A stretch of 64,000 bases of DNA from Casuarina equisetifolia (lineage: Eukaryota; Streptophyta; Magnoliopsida; Fagales; Casuarinaceae): assembly GCA_028551475.1 (NCBI GenBank), contig CM052356.1, forward strand, positions 11,125,884 through 11,189,883, read 5' to 3'. Positions 22,772 to 35,659 of the stretch are shown piece by piece. Made by a program: the position numbers and the translations under genes. The notes under the pieces are model-generated. The model saw only the letters and a list, made by a program, of their open reading frames with translations. It was not told where the DNA came from and did not search any database. Every line of letters starts with the position of its first letter. The first letter of the stretch is position 1.

Positions 22772-24559
22772 AAAGTTATGGTAGTAGTTTTCTAAACCAA
22801 AAAAGTAGCTTAGAGAAGGATTTCATCAAGCGTAGTAGGAGGTCAAAAATCCTTGTTTAAGGTAAGGATTTTCTTCTCTACTACTTTACTTAGTGCAATT
22901 TCAAACTTAGTTGTGCATGGAAATTTTTGGATTTAGCTATTAAATCAGCTAGCAAAGTTTCAAGTTTCATTGAACCAAAATGACCAAATGGACAATCTTA
23001 CATCTACCCTTTGTCTAATAGATTGGTGAAGTAGACTTATACCCTATAGATTCATGGTAAATGAATCTATCAATTAGTGGCTTTGGATTGATCAAAAAAA
23101 ACAAAACAAAGAAAAAGAATAGTTAATGGAAGGAAAATAGGTCCATCAACCTGACTTAACTCAAGAATCTAATTTAGTGACTTGAATCTAGTCCAAAATC
23201 TAACTCAACCCTAAACATAACCTAGTCTAACCCAAGATTCAAATTAGGTTTGAATTGTTTGTCGAAGAAGATTGCATGTACATAACATGTGCTTTTCCCC
23301 CACACAAGGTTCATTTGAAGCATGAGTTGCACTTTCTAGTATTGACATGTGTATGGTTCATTCACGTAAGTGTTATACAATGCATGAGTGCATGCATTGG
23401 ATATAATTTTAAGCAAATCTTTGGGCCATTTTGAGTGTAATTTGGTTAAAACATTTATAGATCTATTCTCCAATATAGCCTAGATGACTACACACTATGA
23501 ACAATTTGCCATTTGATCCAACACTTTTTTTTTTTATATGTAAGGGAGATGAGACCCCTTATTTTGTACTTTAATATATACTAAATACAAAATTTGTTTG
23601 GGGGTTAACCCTGTTATGTCAAGCCATTTACCTACCAAGTTAGGGTTGGTAATCTCTACCATTCATAATGTTTACCTTTATTTCAAAATTATACCTAACC
23701 CCTTACAACTACTATAGCCCACAAGGAGGGTAATGCAAACATATCAAAACCCTAAAAATGTCTTTAAAACCTATTCTAGCATCCATAAAATAACACACCA
23801 CATTGGACTAAGTACAACCACAGCCTTTATAATCCTACATTAAATACATATAAACCCTAGTTGGAATCATCTAGATTATAATCAATCACTAGACCCTAAA
23901 GCAACCACCTTTGTCAAAATATACTTCACTGGTGTTGTAATGCTTAGAACTGTAGGGGACCTCCCCCTATTATGTTGTTCCTCTTGTTCCTATATCATAC
24001 TCCTTTTTGTTTATCCTACATATCAAATTTCTTCCTATAATTCAAGGCTTGGCTAATTAATTTCTTCTTGACCATTACTTTTCTTTAAATTATGGGCATG
24101 TCTTCTCTTTCCATGCTTAATCCTCTCCAATAAATCATGATTAGGTGCACTTATTCCTTTCCATAAATCATGATTAGGTGCACTTATCTTCAAGTTGCTC
24201 TATTGGAGCTTCTTTTGCTCAAGTTTGCCTTTTCTCAATGTAATGAGCTCTTTGTGTATTTGGGTTTATGTTAGGTTTGTTGATATAAATGTTGTTATAG
24301 CATTAGGCCTAAGGCTCTATGAGTTGGATAATCCTTATTAGGCTGGTATCTAGGTTGGTTGACTAGATATTTAAAAGGTATGGGTGGTTTCGAAAGGTTT
24401 CTAGAACATTCTATTTTGTATTAGTTATACTACAGCATGTGAATAGAGTAAAGGGTTGTTATTGCTATTTTCTCACTAGTTTGAGTGTCCCATTTGATGT
24501 TTGGGTCTTAGTGTCCCTTAAATGTTGATGGTATTAGTGTTCTTTAGATGTTGATTTAA
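22772..24559. other. AT-rich spacer, no gene recognised
   Basis: This lies to the right of the duplication copy A breakpoint. No coding region, LTR pair or RNA gene could be supported. It contains a short tandem repeat at 24130-24188. Confidence 0.5.
24130..24188. repeat. Two-copy 33-bp tandem repeat
   Basis: The unit ATAAATCATGATTAGGTGCA followed by CTTAT and a short linker occurs at 24130 and again at 24163. Confidence 0.75.
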
Positions 24560-24780
24560 GCTTTTGATTCCAAAATAGGTAGAAATAAGAATAAAAAACA
24601 TCAAACCGATCCTTCTTTTGATCAACCATTACAAACAAAACCCATTAAACAAGTCATTCCACCAAAACTAAATCTCTTTGTAGGAAATCCCAAAAATGAT
24701 CCTAACAACTTTATATAAGAGCAAGTATGGTTGATACAAGCTTTGTAACCTTTAGGGAGTTGGATCAAAAACTAAAGGAG
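24560..24780 (+). pseudogene. Left remnant of a plus-strand Gypsy gag (outer element of a nest)
   Basis: A gag-like opening (IPPKLNLFVGNPKNDPNNF, with an in-frame stop soon after) can be read in the plus direction. It stops at the AGGAG target site of the inserted minus-strand Gypsy element. Its continuation would be 32160-33680. The gag identity is weaker here than on the right side. Confidence 0.4.
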
Positions 24781-25114
24781 TGAAATGGAATTAGGTTCCC
24801 AAATAGATGATCAGGGAAGTCTACTGGAACTTCAACAACATAATGATAAGAGAACAACTCCAAAATCAATACAATACAAGGATACTAACCTCAATAATGT
24901 TAAAATTGAATAGCACTCTGGCCTCTACAAAAGTAGATGTTGAAATAGAAATAACAAGTTGATTTGTTATGGTTCTGACATTACTCTTCACTTTTTTTAT
25001 TTCTTCCAACCCTATTCTAGCCAATTATCATCTTGTCCATTCTCACCAAAATGCACCATAGCAATTATGACTTGAATTACCTTATTGTCTTCCTTAGCCT
25101 CTTAGCTTATGACA
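24781..25114 (-). repeat. 3' LTR of the minus-strand Gypsy element
   Basis: This matches 31827-32159 along its length. In element orientation it begins TGTCATAAGC and ends with the reverse of TGAAATGG. The copies differ by many substitutions, pointing to an old insertion. Confidence 0.88.
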
Positions 25115-25639
25115 ATCCCTACCCTTTCAATGAATCCTTATCCTTAAGGATTAATATTGAATAAGATAAATTGTCTACGAATGTATTCAGTATCCTTCCA
25201 TGGTGGACTGCATTCCGAGGATTCCAACCACTAAATTAAAATATCTACTCTTGCTTCATCTCCCTTTTGCATTATACAATAATCTAATACCTTAAATGGC
25301 TCCACAAGTAACATGCCCTCTCCATCAAGCAAAGGCACCTAGGGATACATCTTACAATGTTTTCCAATAATTTTCTTCAATTGTGACTCATGACAAACTA
25401 GATGAAAAGTGGCATTTAATGGTGATGTCAATGTATGCATGGCCTTCCCAATGCATTAGACAATCATAAAAGGTCCATAATTATGTAAAGACAACTTATA
25501 ACCTTTCTTTATGATAAAGAATATTGGTGATAGGGCTAAATCCTAAAATACACCCAATCCCCTACTACAAACTTACACACTGTCCTCTTTTTGTTTTCAT
25601 AGGTCACCATGCCGGTTTGACTTGCTTATAGATACGAGT

Positions 25640-27850
25640 GGATGAACTACAACCTTTGTACACACTCTTGTAGGAAGTCTTTAACGGTCTCATATGTAGT
25701 GGTGCCATAGTTATGATAAGGAGGTTGACTTGGCTTGTAACCATATAAGGCCTCAAAGAATGTCATTTGAATAAAAGAATGGTAGTTGGTATTATACCAC
25801 CATTTAGCTAATGCAAGCAAAAATACCATTTCTCGAGCCTCTCTCCACTCAAGCATCTCAAATATTGTTCCAAACACTAATTAACTCTTTCTGTTTGCTT
25901 ATCCATCTTAAAGTAATAGGATTACTATGGTGGATCTTCACACTCAAAATCCTAAACAATTCTTCCCAAAATTTACTAAGAAACAGAGCATCTTTATCAC
26001 TTATAATTACCATAGGAAGATCATGCAATTTCTTAAGACCTTTATAAAAGTGATAACTACTTACAAAGTCGAGATGGGATGACTTAACCCCATATAATAT
26101 GCATACTTTGTGAAGCAATCTATTACAATAAGAATGGTATCCTTACCCTCACTTTTAGGCAACCTTTCAATGAAATCCATATTGATCTCTTATCATGCTT
26201 GATTAGGAAATGGTAGTGGTTACAGTAAACCTATATACGACAATCTTTCTGACTTATACCATTGATAAATGTCACACTGAGATACACATGCAGTCACCAT
26301 CTATTTCATAGCTAGCCAATGAAAGTGCTATTAAATTCTATTAAGCATTCCAAAAGTACCTGAATGATCACCTATTATGGAATCGTGCAAATGTTAAAAA
26401 TAGTTTCACACAATGTCCTATGGTTTCCAACCATAATTCTACCATTGTACCTTAATAGCTCATTGCTTAAACTATACCCTAGGTGACTATTAGGATCTAC
26501 AGCAAGACCTTCTAAAATAAACGTTAATTTTTTCATTCCTTTCATAACTTTGTATTATCTCTTGCACCCAAAATGGTTGAATGGTAGAAGTAGCTTGTAA
26601 CACAAAGTTCCCTTTCTCTAAAGGAAGCCTAAAGAGTGCATTTGCCACCTAATTCTCATGACCCTTGCAATATTATATCTCATAATCAAATCCCAATAGC
26701 TTAATAAGCCACTTATGATATGTTAGTGTGATGACCTTCTATTCTAACAAATGTTTTAGACTAGAATGGTTTATTTTGATTATAAAATGATTACCTAATA
26801 GGTAAGATCTTCATCTTTAAACTGCTATTACAATAGCCAACAACTCTTTCTCATGTATGGAAAGCTCCAACTATTTTTATGATAAAGTTTTATTTAATAA
26901 GCAATAGGGTGACCATTTTTACCTCAAAATTGCTATTATACCTCCATAGCTCACATGAGTTTCCACTACAAATGGCTTCTCAAAGTTAGGTAATACGAGG
27001 TCTAGTGTGGAAATCATAATTTTCTTCAACTCTTTGAATGCTTTATGAGCTTCCTCATTCCATTTAAATCCAACTTTCCATAATAAAAGAGTCAATGAGC
27101 AAGTAAGTTGCTCATAATTCTACATGAACCCCCTATAATAACCTATTAACACAAGAAACCCGCATACTCTTTAACAAATGTAGGTCATAGCCAATGCAAC
27201 GTACTCTTGACCTTCCAAGGATGAGCTTGAATCCCCTTCTCTGAAACTATATGGCCAAGATAATCTATCTAGCGTTGCACAAAGCCACACTTACTTCGCT
27301 TAGCAAATTACTAGTGTTCTTATAACCTATGAAAAACAAGGCAAAAGTGATGACAATAGTTTTATAAATTTGAGTTGTAAAACAAAATATCATCAAAGAA
27401 TATCAAGACAAATTTTTGCAAATACTATTAAAAAGTTGAATTCATGAAATCCTAAAATGTAATTAGGGCATTCATTAATCCAAAAAGTATGACCGAAAAC
27501 TCATAATGCTATTGATGAGTTTTGAAAGATGTCTTGTACACATTTTCAAGGTATATCCTCACATGATGATATCCCAACTTTAAATCAAGTCTAGAAAACC
27601 ATGTAGTCCCATATAATTCATCTAACAACTCATCAATAACAAGGATGAGAAACTTATCTTTAATGGTTTGGTCCACACAAAAACACCACGAGCCATCATT
27701 TTTTTTGTACCAATAAGACTGGAAAAACAAAAGGACTAGTGCTATGGCAAATGATTTATGCTCCCAACATCTCTTCCACCATCCTTTCGATTTCTCCCTT
27801 TTGGACAAATGGATATTGATGAGGCCTTAAGTTAATTGGTTCATTCCCTA
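25640..27850 (-). pseudogene. Gypsy RT, RNase H and integrase remnants (minus strand)
   Basis: RT lies at about 27850-27100: LLFFQSYWYKKNDGSWCFCV, then IDELLDELYGTTWFSRLDLK and LGYHHVRIY, with a deletion between the Y-R-A-L-N and K-F-P-I-P motifs. The catalytic motif reads FDDIL at about 27390. RNase H-like sequence occupies about 27100-26600. The integrase core is at about 26120-25640 (VIISDKDALFLSKFWEELFR, then KWWYNTNYHSFIQMTFFEAL and YGYKPSQPPYH). The frame is broken many times. Confidence 0.85.
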
Positions 27851-28262
27851 GTTAGAAAGGAATATGATGATCAAACTGTTATGGAAGGAGAAGTTTTGTA
27901 AGAGTTTCAAAAACATCTATGAACTTTACCAAAAGACTAGTTATTTAAAGGAGAATTTCTTTTGTTTGAGGTGCCATAACAATTTATTGTAGATGTTTTG
28001 ATTCTCATTCACAATGAATAGCAATGCTTATAGCTAACAAAAACCCTTTCAATCTCTCCAATCCCTTAAGGGTAACTTTCTTTCCTACAACATGCACTAA
28101 TAATACATTTCCCATCACATCTAGCTTTATAGGATTAATGGGATGTACCCATTACATACCAAGTACCATATCGCATCCCCCTAACAATAATAATCAAACA
28201 TCTATTATGAACTCATGCCCTTGAATGCATTAAGGAAAATTGCGACATCGTTGATTGTTTAT

Positions 28263-29954
28263 TGTTTGGTGAAATTCTACATGTAAGTGTACATGTCAAA
28301 TAAGTAATATAATGATAAGTATAAGTATCATCCCAAAAAGACTGATCTTTACCAAACTAATTAAGTACTAACGATGAATAGTTCCTAAAGTTTATCTAGC
28401 CAACCAAAGTGATAAAACATTGAATAAACAACTAAAATTAACCTAAACTTTATGAGCTAAATATGCTAGAGTGTCTGATTTCACCTAATTACTAGATATA
28501 AATGTTTATCATCCATGCTAACAATATTAATTCTACTCATATGATGGCAAAATTTCTTAACTTATTTATTATCCTATATCTAGGTATAGTGAACCTACTT
28601 AACTCACTAACTCATTAACTCATTAACTCATTAACTCATTAACTTACTATATTTCTATCCATGAATTAAATGAACTAAGTGCATTAAGATTTATGAATAT
28701 TATAGTTTACACCTAAAGCCATACAAATCATATAGTATATGTTTATCCATATTAATCTATAGTTACATATTACATGAAGTAACTACATGTTATCTCTTGT
28801 CGGTCTCTAACACACAAATCCTATCATTAAAGTGGTAGCTAATTACCTAAAAGCATTAAACTTCGTAATATGCAACTTCACACTCATAAAATATCTTACA
28901 AAACATAAATAATCATAACATTCTTATTTCATAATCAAGTTACATCATAACTCTAACAAACTGAACTAAAATAACATATTTACACAAATTAAATCAATGC
29001 AAAAACGTAAACAAAACATTGCGGAATTTAAATACATTAAAGCTATCACCAAATGTCTTCAAATCACAAGATAGGTTGCACAAATCTGGACATCAGGGGT
29101 AGAGAAGGTTATGTTTGAAAAAACGAGACAAAACGAGGAACACAACGCTGTCATGCACTTTCTCACGCCTAGTCATGCGTTGGTGACACGCGCCGTCATC
29201 CGCCACCGTCCGCCACCGGTCTTCACAGAAACTTCCAAAAAGGTAGATCAGGACACCTAGGATGCAGATACACCCAAAAATGGCTCAAATCTGCCACAGA
29301 AACGCGTAGATCTAACGGAAAAGCTCAAATAGTGTTCGCCATTCTTCACACGAAAACCACCAGAAATGAGTCCAGGGTGTAGATCGGCCAAATATCAAAT
29401 ATTCTTTCAAATCAACCGAGAATAGGTCAGTTTGGCCAGAAAATACTTGCACTATCGCCAAAAATGGGTCGTTGGAATGGGTCACCGGAGGAAACAAATG
29501 TAGACAATGTTCTAGTTCGCTGTCACACGACCTTCTCGCGCCGGCGTTTGCTCCCCTGCCTTTGTTCGTTCAGCAAAAGCTTTCTTCCCTCCAGTCCCCT
29601 TTTCATTTGTTCTTTCTACATAACCCACTTTACCCGATCGAAGGCCTGCTCTTTCTTTCTCGCATTATCAAAGGCCTACTTCTCAGCTCTATTCGGCCCA
29701 ATAAAAGACCCAAATAGAGGGCCCCTCTCTCCTTTACAAACCCGCAAGCTTATCTTTTTAGCTCTTCTCTTTTCTCATTTTCTTTTGATTTTATGCTTGT
29801 TTTCTTCATTTTTCTTCTATTTTGGGTTTGCTACATAAAATAACAAAGTATACATAAATGTAATTGAATACAAATATAATTTAATAAAAATTATATTAAA
29901 TATTACCTAAAATAATCAAAATAACTTTATATAAAATAGAGTTTTCACCTATCA
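28263..29954 (-). mobile_element. Solo LTR related to the Athila-type LTR, inserted in a Gypsy protease
   Basis: Read on the minus strand it starts TGATAGGTGAAAACTCTATT, passes a TTATGTAGCAAACCCAAAA block (compare TTATGTAGCAAACTCCAAAA at 836-855), and ends CATTATATTACTTATTTGAC...TTTCACCAAACA. Both ends match the Athila LTR ends at 728 and 2116. No internal retroelement coding lies between the ends. On both sides the host Gypsy protease reading continues. Flanking pentamers are TTTAT (28258-28262) and ACTAT (29955-29959), only three of five matching. The solo state is explained by LTR-LTR recombination. Length is about 1.69 kb, longer than the Athila copy at 728. Confidence 0.85.
28601..28640. 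repeat. 8-bp microsatellite-like array inside the solo LTR
   Basis: There are five tandem copies of AACTCATT, the first as AACTCACT. Confidence 0.9.
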
Positions 29955-29959
29955 ACTAT

Positions 29960-31800
29960 AACCTTTCAACCACCTTATTGCAAATAAAGTAACTTCCTTA
30001 ACCATACAACCTTTCGTCTCAACAACTATTGAATCTACAAAATTATATGATGATCCAATGTCAAATAAGATATTAATCACAATCTCAAAATTTATAGCCT
30101 CCATTCAAAAGGTAGGTGTAAAGCTTTCACTTGAGATTGCAAACATCGAGAGTGTTCCATTTACCTCCTTTTTCTAAACTAGTTCTATAGGTTCATAACT
30201 CATTTCAAGGACCACCTCAATCTCAACCTTATCCTCCACTTGATCAACCTAATATAATTGCTTACTCTTACAATGGTAATTAAAAACCCACTTTTCATCG
30301 CAATAATAATATAGTCCTTTGTCCTTTCTTTTCTACATCTATACATCATTGATACGCTTAACTAGCTAATGTCGAAGAACTTTGGGTGGATGGGATAGTA
30401 GCTGAAGCTCTAAAGGCAATACCAAAAGTTGGAGCAAATAAGTTTGTCTTTGTGGAATGAGATCTAACCACTACTTTTGAACCTTGTTGTCAATGGAATT
30501 CTTGAGACCTACTTGCCTTAAGCTCCGATTGCTATTCTTAGGGCAAAGTTAACTGATATATTTCATCTAAATCCAAGGGGCTTAAGAGAAATAATTGAGA
30601 CTGTAAGTCTAATTTAAAACCTTGAATATAATACCCCACAAAGAAATTCCTTAAGATACTAGGTTCTAAAAACCAATGATAGCTTTAACTCTTCAAACTT
30701 TTCAATATACTATTCATTGTTCTTAATTGTTTCACATGATAAAAATTTGCAATAACAATTTCATTTTATTTAATAGCAAAGCATTGACAAACATTCACCT
30801 GAAATTGATCCCAACTTAGTTTCCAACATCCTCTCCAATAGTATCGATACCATCTACCTACTCCACCCTCCATCTACATAAGGATAAATTTAACTTCGAC
30901 TGATCATCTACATCCTCAAATTGAAAGAAAGTATCACACTTCTTTAACCATTCTCGAGGATTTTGACCATTAAACTTAGGAAAATTGATTCTAAGGGACC
31001 AAGAATATGAATTATGTACCTTAAAACCACCATTATTATCTCCACAACCATGCTCACAATGTTGGTGTCCCCCAAAGCATCCACGATGAAAATTAAGGCC
31101 AAACTTTTCTCATGCCAACGACCGTTATGGTGGTTCTAGCTACAACTAGCCATTTTTTTTCGAAGGAAGAATGTCATTACCTCCAAAATTGTGACGCCAA
31201 TCATAACCAGTAGTCAAATTGGCTAAAAGAGTCACATCATCAACCTAATCTAAGTCACCAATCTAAGGGTCGATACCCCATTTCTCCGCGCCAATGGAAG
31301 GCTCACAATTGAAAACTAACGCATGCTAGACTAAAAAGGGGTTGACGATGTCATCTATTATGGTTGTGCCACCGATTGACTAGCCTTTTTGGCTTTCCAT
31401 TCTCTAGTGACCCACCATAAGGCCAATGGACAAGGGACCTTTGGAAAGGACATTTAGCTCCTCTTCTTTAGCTGTTATGTCTTCAAGTGTGACCAAACCT
31501 TTAGGTGCAATCACAACAATTTGCACCTTGCTTGTAATAGGCGATTATGCATCCTAGAGTGCCATGAGTTGAGCTACCACATTTTCCAAAACCCTTACTA
31601 TGTGATCCACCTTGTTCTCAAGCATATCCAAACACCTATCCAAAGATTCTCACAAGAAGATTGAAAAAGTTTTGAGGCTTCAAAACTAGTGGTGACCTCA
31701 TGAACATGGACCTCAAACTTGGCCTCCAAGGCTTGCAAATGTGATTCCAAGTTTGCCATAACTTGTTTCCTAGTATTAACCATGATTCCGAACCCCACAA
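29960..31800 (-). pseudogene. Gypsy gag, zinc knuckle and start of protease (minus strand)
   Basis: Reading leftward from 31798: an N-terminal coiled region (MGFGIMVNTRKQVMANLESH, then LQALEAKFEVHVHEV), a gag core at about 31000-30870 (INFPKFNGQNPREWLKKCDT, then FFQFEDVDDQSKL), a zinc-knuckle-like stretch near 30290, and a protease start with the sequence DIGSSYNFVDS at about 30050. Many stops interrupt. The protease is cut by the solo LTR and its other half (CDMVLGMQWVHPI at about 28135-28175) lies beyond it. Confidence 0.8.
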
Positions 31801-31810
31801 CACCAAGTCA

Positions 31811-31824
31811 GCGTTTTGATACCA
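31811..31824 (-). other. Primer binding site, tRNA-iMet type (minus-strand Gypsy)
   Basis: On the minus strand TGGTATCAAAACGC begins two bases after the 5' LTR. The usual plant iMet site starts TGGTATCAGAGC, so the first eight bases are intact and the rest has decayed. Confidence 0.75.
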
Positions 31825-31826
31825 CT

Positions 31827-32159
31827 TGTAATGGTATGAGGTTCCTAAATAGATGATAATGGAAGTCTACTAGAATTTCAACAACATAACGTAGGAGGAC
31901 AACTCCAAAATCAATACAACAGAAGGATACTAACCTTAACAAGGTCAAAACCAAATAGCACTCCAACCTTTCCAAGGGTAGACATTGTAATAGCAATAAC
32001 AAGTTGATCTATGATGATTTTGGCACTGCTCTTCACTTTTTTTATTTCTTGCAACCTTATTCTATCCAATTACCATTTTGCCCATTACTACCAAAACGTG
32101 TAGCAGCAATTATGACTTGAATTACCTAATTTTCCTCCTTAGCCTCTCAGTGCATTACA
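31827..32159 (-). repeat. 5' LTR of the minus-strand Gypsy element
   Basis: This is the pair of 24781-25114. In element orientation it begins TGTAATGCACTGAG and ends CATACCATTACA, followed by AG and the primer site. AGGAG lies outside it at 32160-32164. Confidence 0.88.
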
Positions 32160-32164
32160 AGGAG

Positions 32165-33680
32165 ATGACATAAAGACTATTAGAGAATATGCAAAGCATG
32201 ATACAAGCAATAACTTTCAAACAAGTGAAGATAGAACCAGCAAATGAGGAAGAATCGACAAGTGACAGAGAGAAATTAAAGGATAATGCGGCAGGTGAAA
32301 GAGAAAGGGAGTAGCAAGTGAGAGAGAGAAAAAGTTTATGATAGTGGGTGGTGCAAGATGTAGCACTAAAGGACAAAAAAATAGAGAGAAAGAGGAAAAT
32401 GGGTATGGAGAGAATGGGAGAAAAAGACGAAACTACGATGTAGAAGGCAATTTCACCAAAAGGCAGTGGTGATTGCGGGTGGAATAGCTTGATTTTGCTC
32501 AATTTACTGTTGGGAACAATCCAGTTGACTAGATATGCCAAACAAAACTATTTTTCAGATATCATAAGACACTTGAAAGAGATAACATAGATTTGGCATC
32601 TTGACACTTTAAAGGTGACACCTATGGTGGTTTGAAAGTTTACATAGTATTGTTTCGATACTTAAGGCAAAAGTAACTAAACAATACCAAAATTAACAAA
32701 ATGGGAAACGCCATTTGGAGTTTCTAATTGTGAGACAAACAGGGCTAGTGGAAGACTACATCGGCAAGTATGATCATGCAAATTTAGAAGAAGGTTGGAG
32801 TGCAAATTAAGAGTTGGGCAAATGTTAGATGAATAGGAGGTAAGTTATTTTTTGAATGGTTTAAAAGAAAATTTAAAGATTGAAGTTAGTTTTAGAAATC
32901 CTGCAAATTTAGAAGAAGCCATGGATTTAGCTTTGACTTTTGAAGATAAGGTTCCTATAAGTGTGTGGAATAATGATGTAATAGGCAAGGAAAAAGCTAT
33001 TACAACAATAGAGGAAAGGCCTATAACAAGAAGCCCTCATATTAAAAGACTAACTCTTAGAGAGGTAGCAGTGAAAGGAGAAAAAAAAATATATTTAATT
33101 GTGATGAGGCTTTTCATCCAAGTCATAGGTGTAAAAGGAAGTTATGGGTATTAGTTGGAAAAAAAAAAAAAAAAAGATGTGGTTAACATAGAAGCTCAAA
33201 GGGTAGTAAGGAGAAATGAAGGAGTGGTGGAGATTTTGCATGAAATCAACTTAAATGCTATGTATGGGTTAGTGACACTAGAGATAATGAAATTGGAAAA
33301 AGAAATAGAAAATATAAGAAACAAAGTAGTAATATTAGTATATACTAGTAGTACTCATAATTTCTTGAGCAATTCTCTTGTTGTGCATTAGGGATTAGTC
33401 CTTAATGTGACAAGGAAAATGTGAGTAATGGCTAATGGTGGTACCTTAACATGTGAAGGATTGTTTCAAAATGAGCAAGTAGTGATTAGAGATGTTAGAA
33501 TGTGGGTTGATTTCTTCCTATTAGAACCAAAAGGACCTCAAGTGGTGTTAGGGGCTCAATGACTAAGGACATTGGGTCTAATATTGTGGGATTTCAAGTT
33601 TTTTAAAAAAAATGACCTTTAAGGTGGGTGACAAAGAGGTGACATTATAAGGTAAAGGTTATGAAGAACCTAAGATGGTA
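32165..33680 (+). pseudogene. Right remnant of the outer plus-strand Gypsy: gag, zinc knuckle, protease
   Basis: From about 32735, gag sequence reads QTGLVEDYIGKYD, then SYFLNGLKENLKIEVSFRNP and ANLEEAMDLALTFED. A zinc knuckle (FNCDEAFHPSHRCKRKLWV) lies at about 33092-33150, one frame off the longest ORF. Protease follows at about 33335-33600, with YTSSTHNFLSNSLVVH in place of the usual D-S-G-S-T-H-N-F and then VDFFLLEPKGPQVVLGAQ. Stops and frameshifts are frequent. RT and the 3' LTR are absent. The part at 32165-32730 has no clear coding signal. Confidence 0.75.
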
Positions 33681-34612
33681 GGTGAATTGTAGTTTATCAA
33701 GAATGTAAGAAAGGGAGGTCAAGGAATGTTATTGCACATATGGGCAATCAAGGAGGAAGAAAAGGAAGACAAGGATATGATTGATAAGGTGATAGATGAT
33801 GGGAAACATATGTTTTATCCCTCTTAAGAGATATGAACATTAACTGTAGAAACAACTTTTGAAATCAATATATTAGTTTTTTACACTTAAAAGCATTCTT
33901 TATTAAGATGTTTTATCCTTCTAAAGAGATCAAAAGCTATTTTTTATAAATTTTCTTTTTGCATACTTGGTACTCCCTTTGAAGCTTAGTATTGTTTTAA
34001 ATATGTTCTTTTCTACTTTGATTATAACTAAAATCATCTCAAATGAGCTCCAATCAACCCTTAGACTTAGTTGCATGTTCTATATCTCAGCAACATAACA
34101 TATGGTATCAAAGCAATAACAATTTAGAAGAGTTATATAGTGGTTGAATTAAGATACAAGATGTTTTGAATGCCATGTGGAATTACTTAAATGGTCGAAC
34201 TTAGAGATTGGTGTGACTTTCCACAAGGAAAGCCAAGGTTAGAAGTAAGCCAAAGAGTTATTTGTTGTGTATGGCCACCATCAGACTAACAACCAGCCAA
34301 CTAAGGAGGACAGCAAGCCCTCGCCAATCACCTCGTACTGCTGTCAAACCGGAGACATGGAAATGGGGTACCAAGGATCTGGCGAGCAGTAGATCCAGGG
34401 CATTACGACAAAATCCGAAGGACAACAACCCAAATCGGTGAAGCTCAAAGATATTTCAGTTCGTTCTGACCACAGGCGAGGTCTAATGAAGTAGAACAAT
34501 TTTCACCCCACAGACCACAGTCACCTCGTGGGTCGGCCAGATCGGATTGAAAAAGGTGAGGTAGAGAAGCAATCTTCATCGTGGGCTGGTCCTTTCGAGT
34601 CATGGAAAGACA
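33681..34612. other. Spacer before duplication copy B, no gene recognised
   Basis: This is AT-rich to about 34250, then more GC-rich. The GC-rich part (34260-34612) continues into the start of copy B but has no counterpart left of 14422 in copy A. Confidence 0.5.
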
Positions 34613-35659
34613 AAGCATCCCCAAGAACCGACAAAGGTCGTCCCCATCGTGGGGAATGCCACCAACGACACCCGGGTCTTCTCACATCGAGGAGACCAAC
34701 GAAATAATAGATCTTGCCATGTACACACCAAATCTGCCTTCAAGAATTTCGGTCAACCTCCTGGCGACCACCGTGCGTCCTTTCCCCTCTATGGCCAGCC
34801 ACCGGAAGCCCTCCAAAAAACAGATTTCTGGTCGGACAAAATAAGGATTTTTTGTTTTAGGTTTCTTTTGTTTCCTGTCCTTATAGCTTTGGTAGTTGAC
34901 TTATTAGGAATTATTTCTTTTATCAAGGATTAACTATTACTTTTCTGGACTTCTTACCCCAAAAATAACCTTGAGAAAGGTGTTTGCAAAGGCATTAAAT
35001 GTTATATGTCCATTACTAGGTGCTTGAGTGGGCATCACATCAAAAAGAGCGACGTATTAGATGAAAGGTATTGGCTGAATTAAGTTTTAGCTAAAACAAT
35101 CTGAAGTTAAAAGAGTCCGGGTCCTATATATTTTGGAATTCAATCTTGCATGTTAGTCAGTTGAGCCTCATTCAGATGGGTTAGAGAACGTTATTTAAAG
35201 CTATGACGCTAATTGAAAAGACAATTTTTGCAATCAATATGTTAGTGATTAAAACTATTAATGAATATAAAGATTCGCCTATATGTTTCTGTTATAGTGT
35301 GTAATATTCTCAGTATAATTTTCTGCAATTAAATTATATTCTTTATTTAAAATAGAACAAAAGTCTATAAGTTTAGGCTTTTCATTATATAAAGTTTATT
35401 ACAAAATATAGATCTATTTTTCACACACTCATTGGCTTTCCCAATCTTTCATTTTATTAGAAAAACCTTATCAGAATAATTTGATTAACACAATTTAATC
35501 TACCCTATTTATCTTTGCATACTCAATAAATTTGATAATATCATCACCTAGATTTGCATTTACTACTTGTAGTTTTCATAGAAAAGACAAAATGAGTGTC
35601 TTTAAATTGATTGGTGAAAAAATGCACTGCGCATCTCTACAACAAGAAGACAAAGATGA

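Larger units (their letters stand above)
24781..32159 (-). mobile_element. Complete but decayed Gypsy retrotransposon with perfect AGGAG target-site duplication
   Basis: The element is in reverse orientation. LTRs of about 334 bp lie at 24781-25114 and 31827-32159. AGGAG occurs at 24776-24780 and at 32160-32164, a perfect 5-bp target-site duplication that fixes both ends. In element order, right to left, there is a tRNA-iMet-like PBS, gag, a zinc knuckle, protease, RT, RNase H and integrase, then a purine-rich stretch at about 25115-25135 beside the 3' LTR. Protease is interrupted by a solo LTR at 28263-29954. Frames are riddled with stops, so the element is inactive. The RT and integrase resemble chromovirus-type plant Gypsy elements, but the clade is inference. 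Confidence 0.9.

Noticed and set aside
29464..29838. ORFs with hydrophobic C-terminus near 29.5 kb
   Set aside because: They lie inside the solo LTR and have no family motifs.
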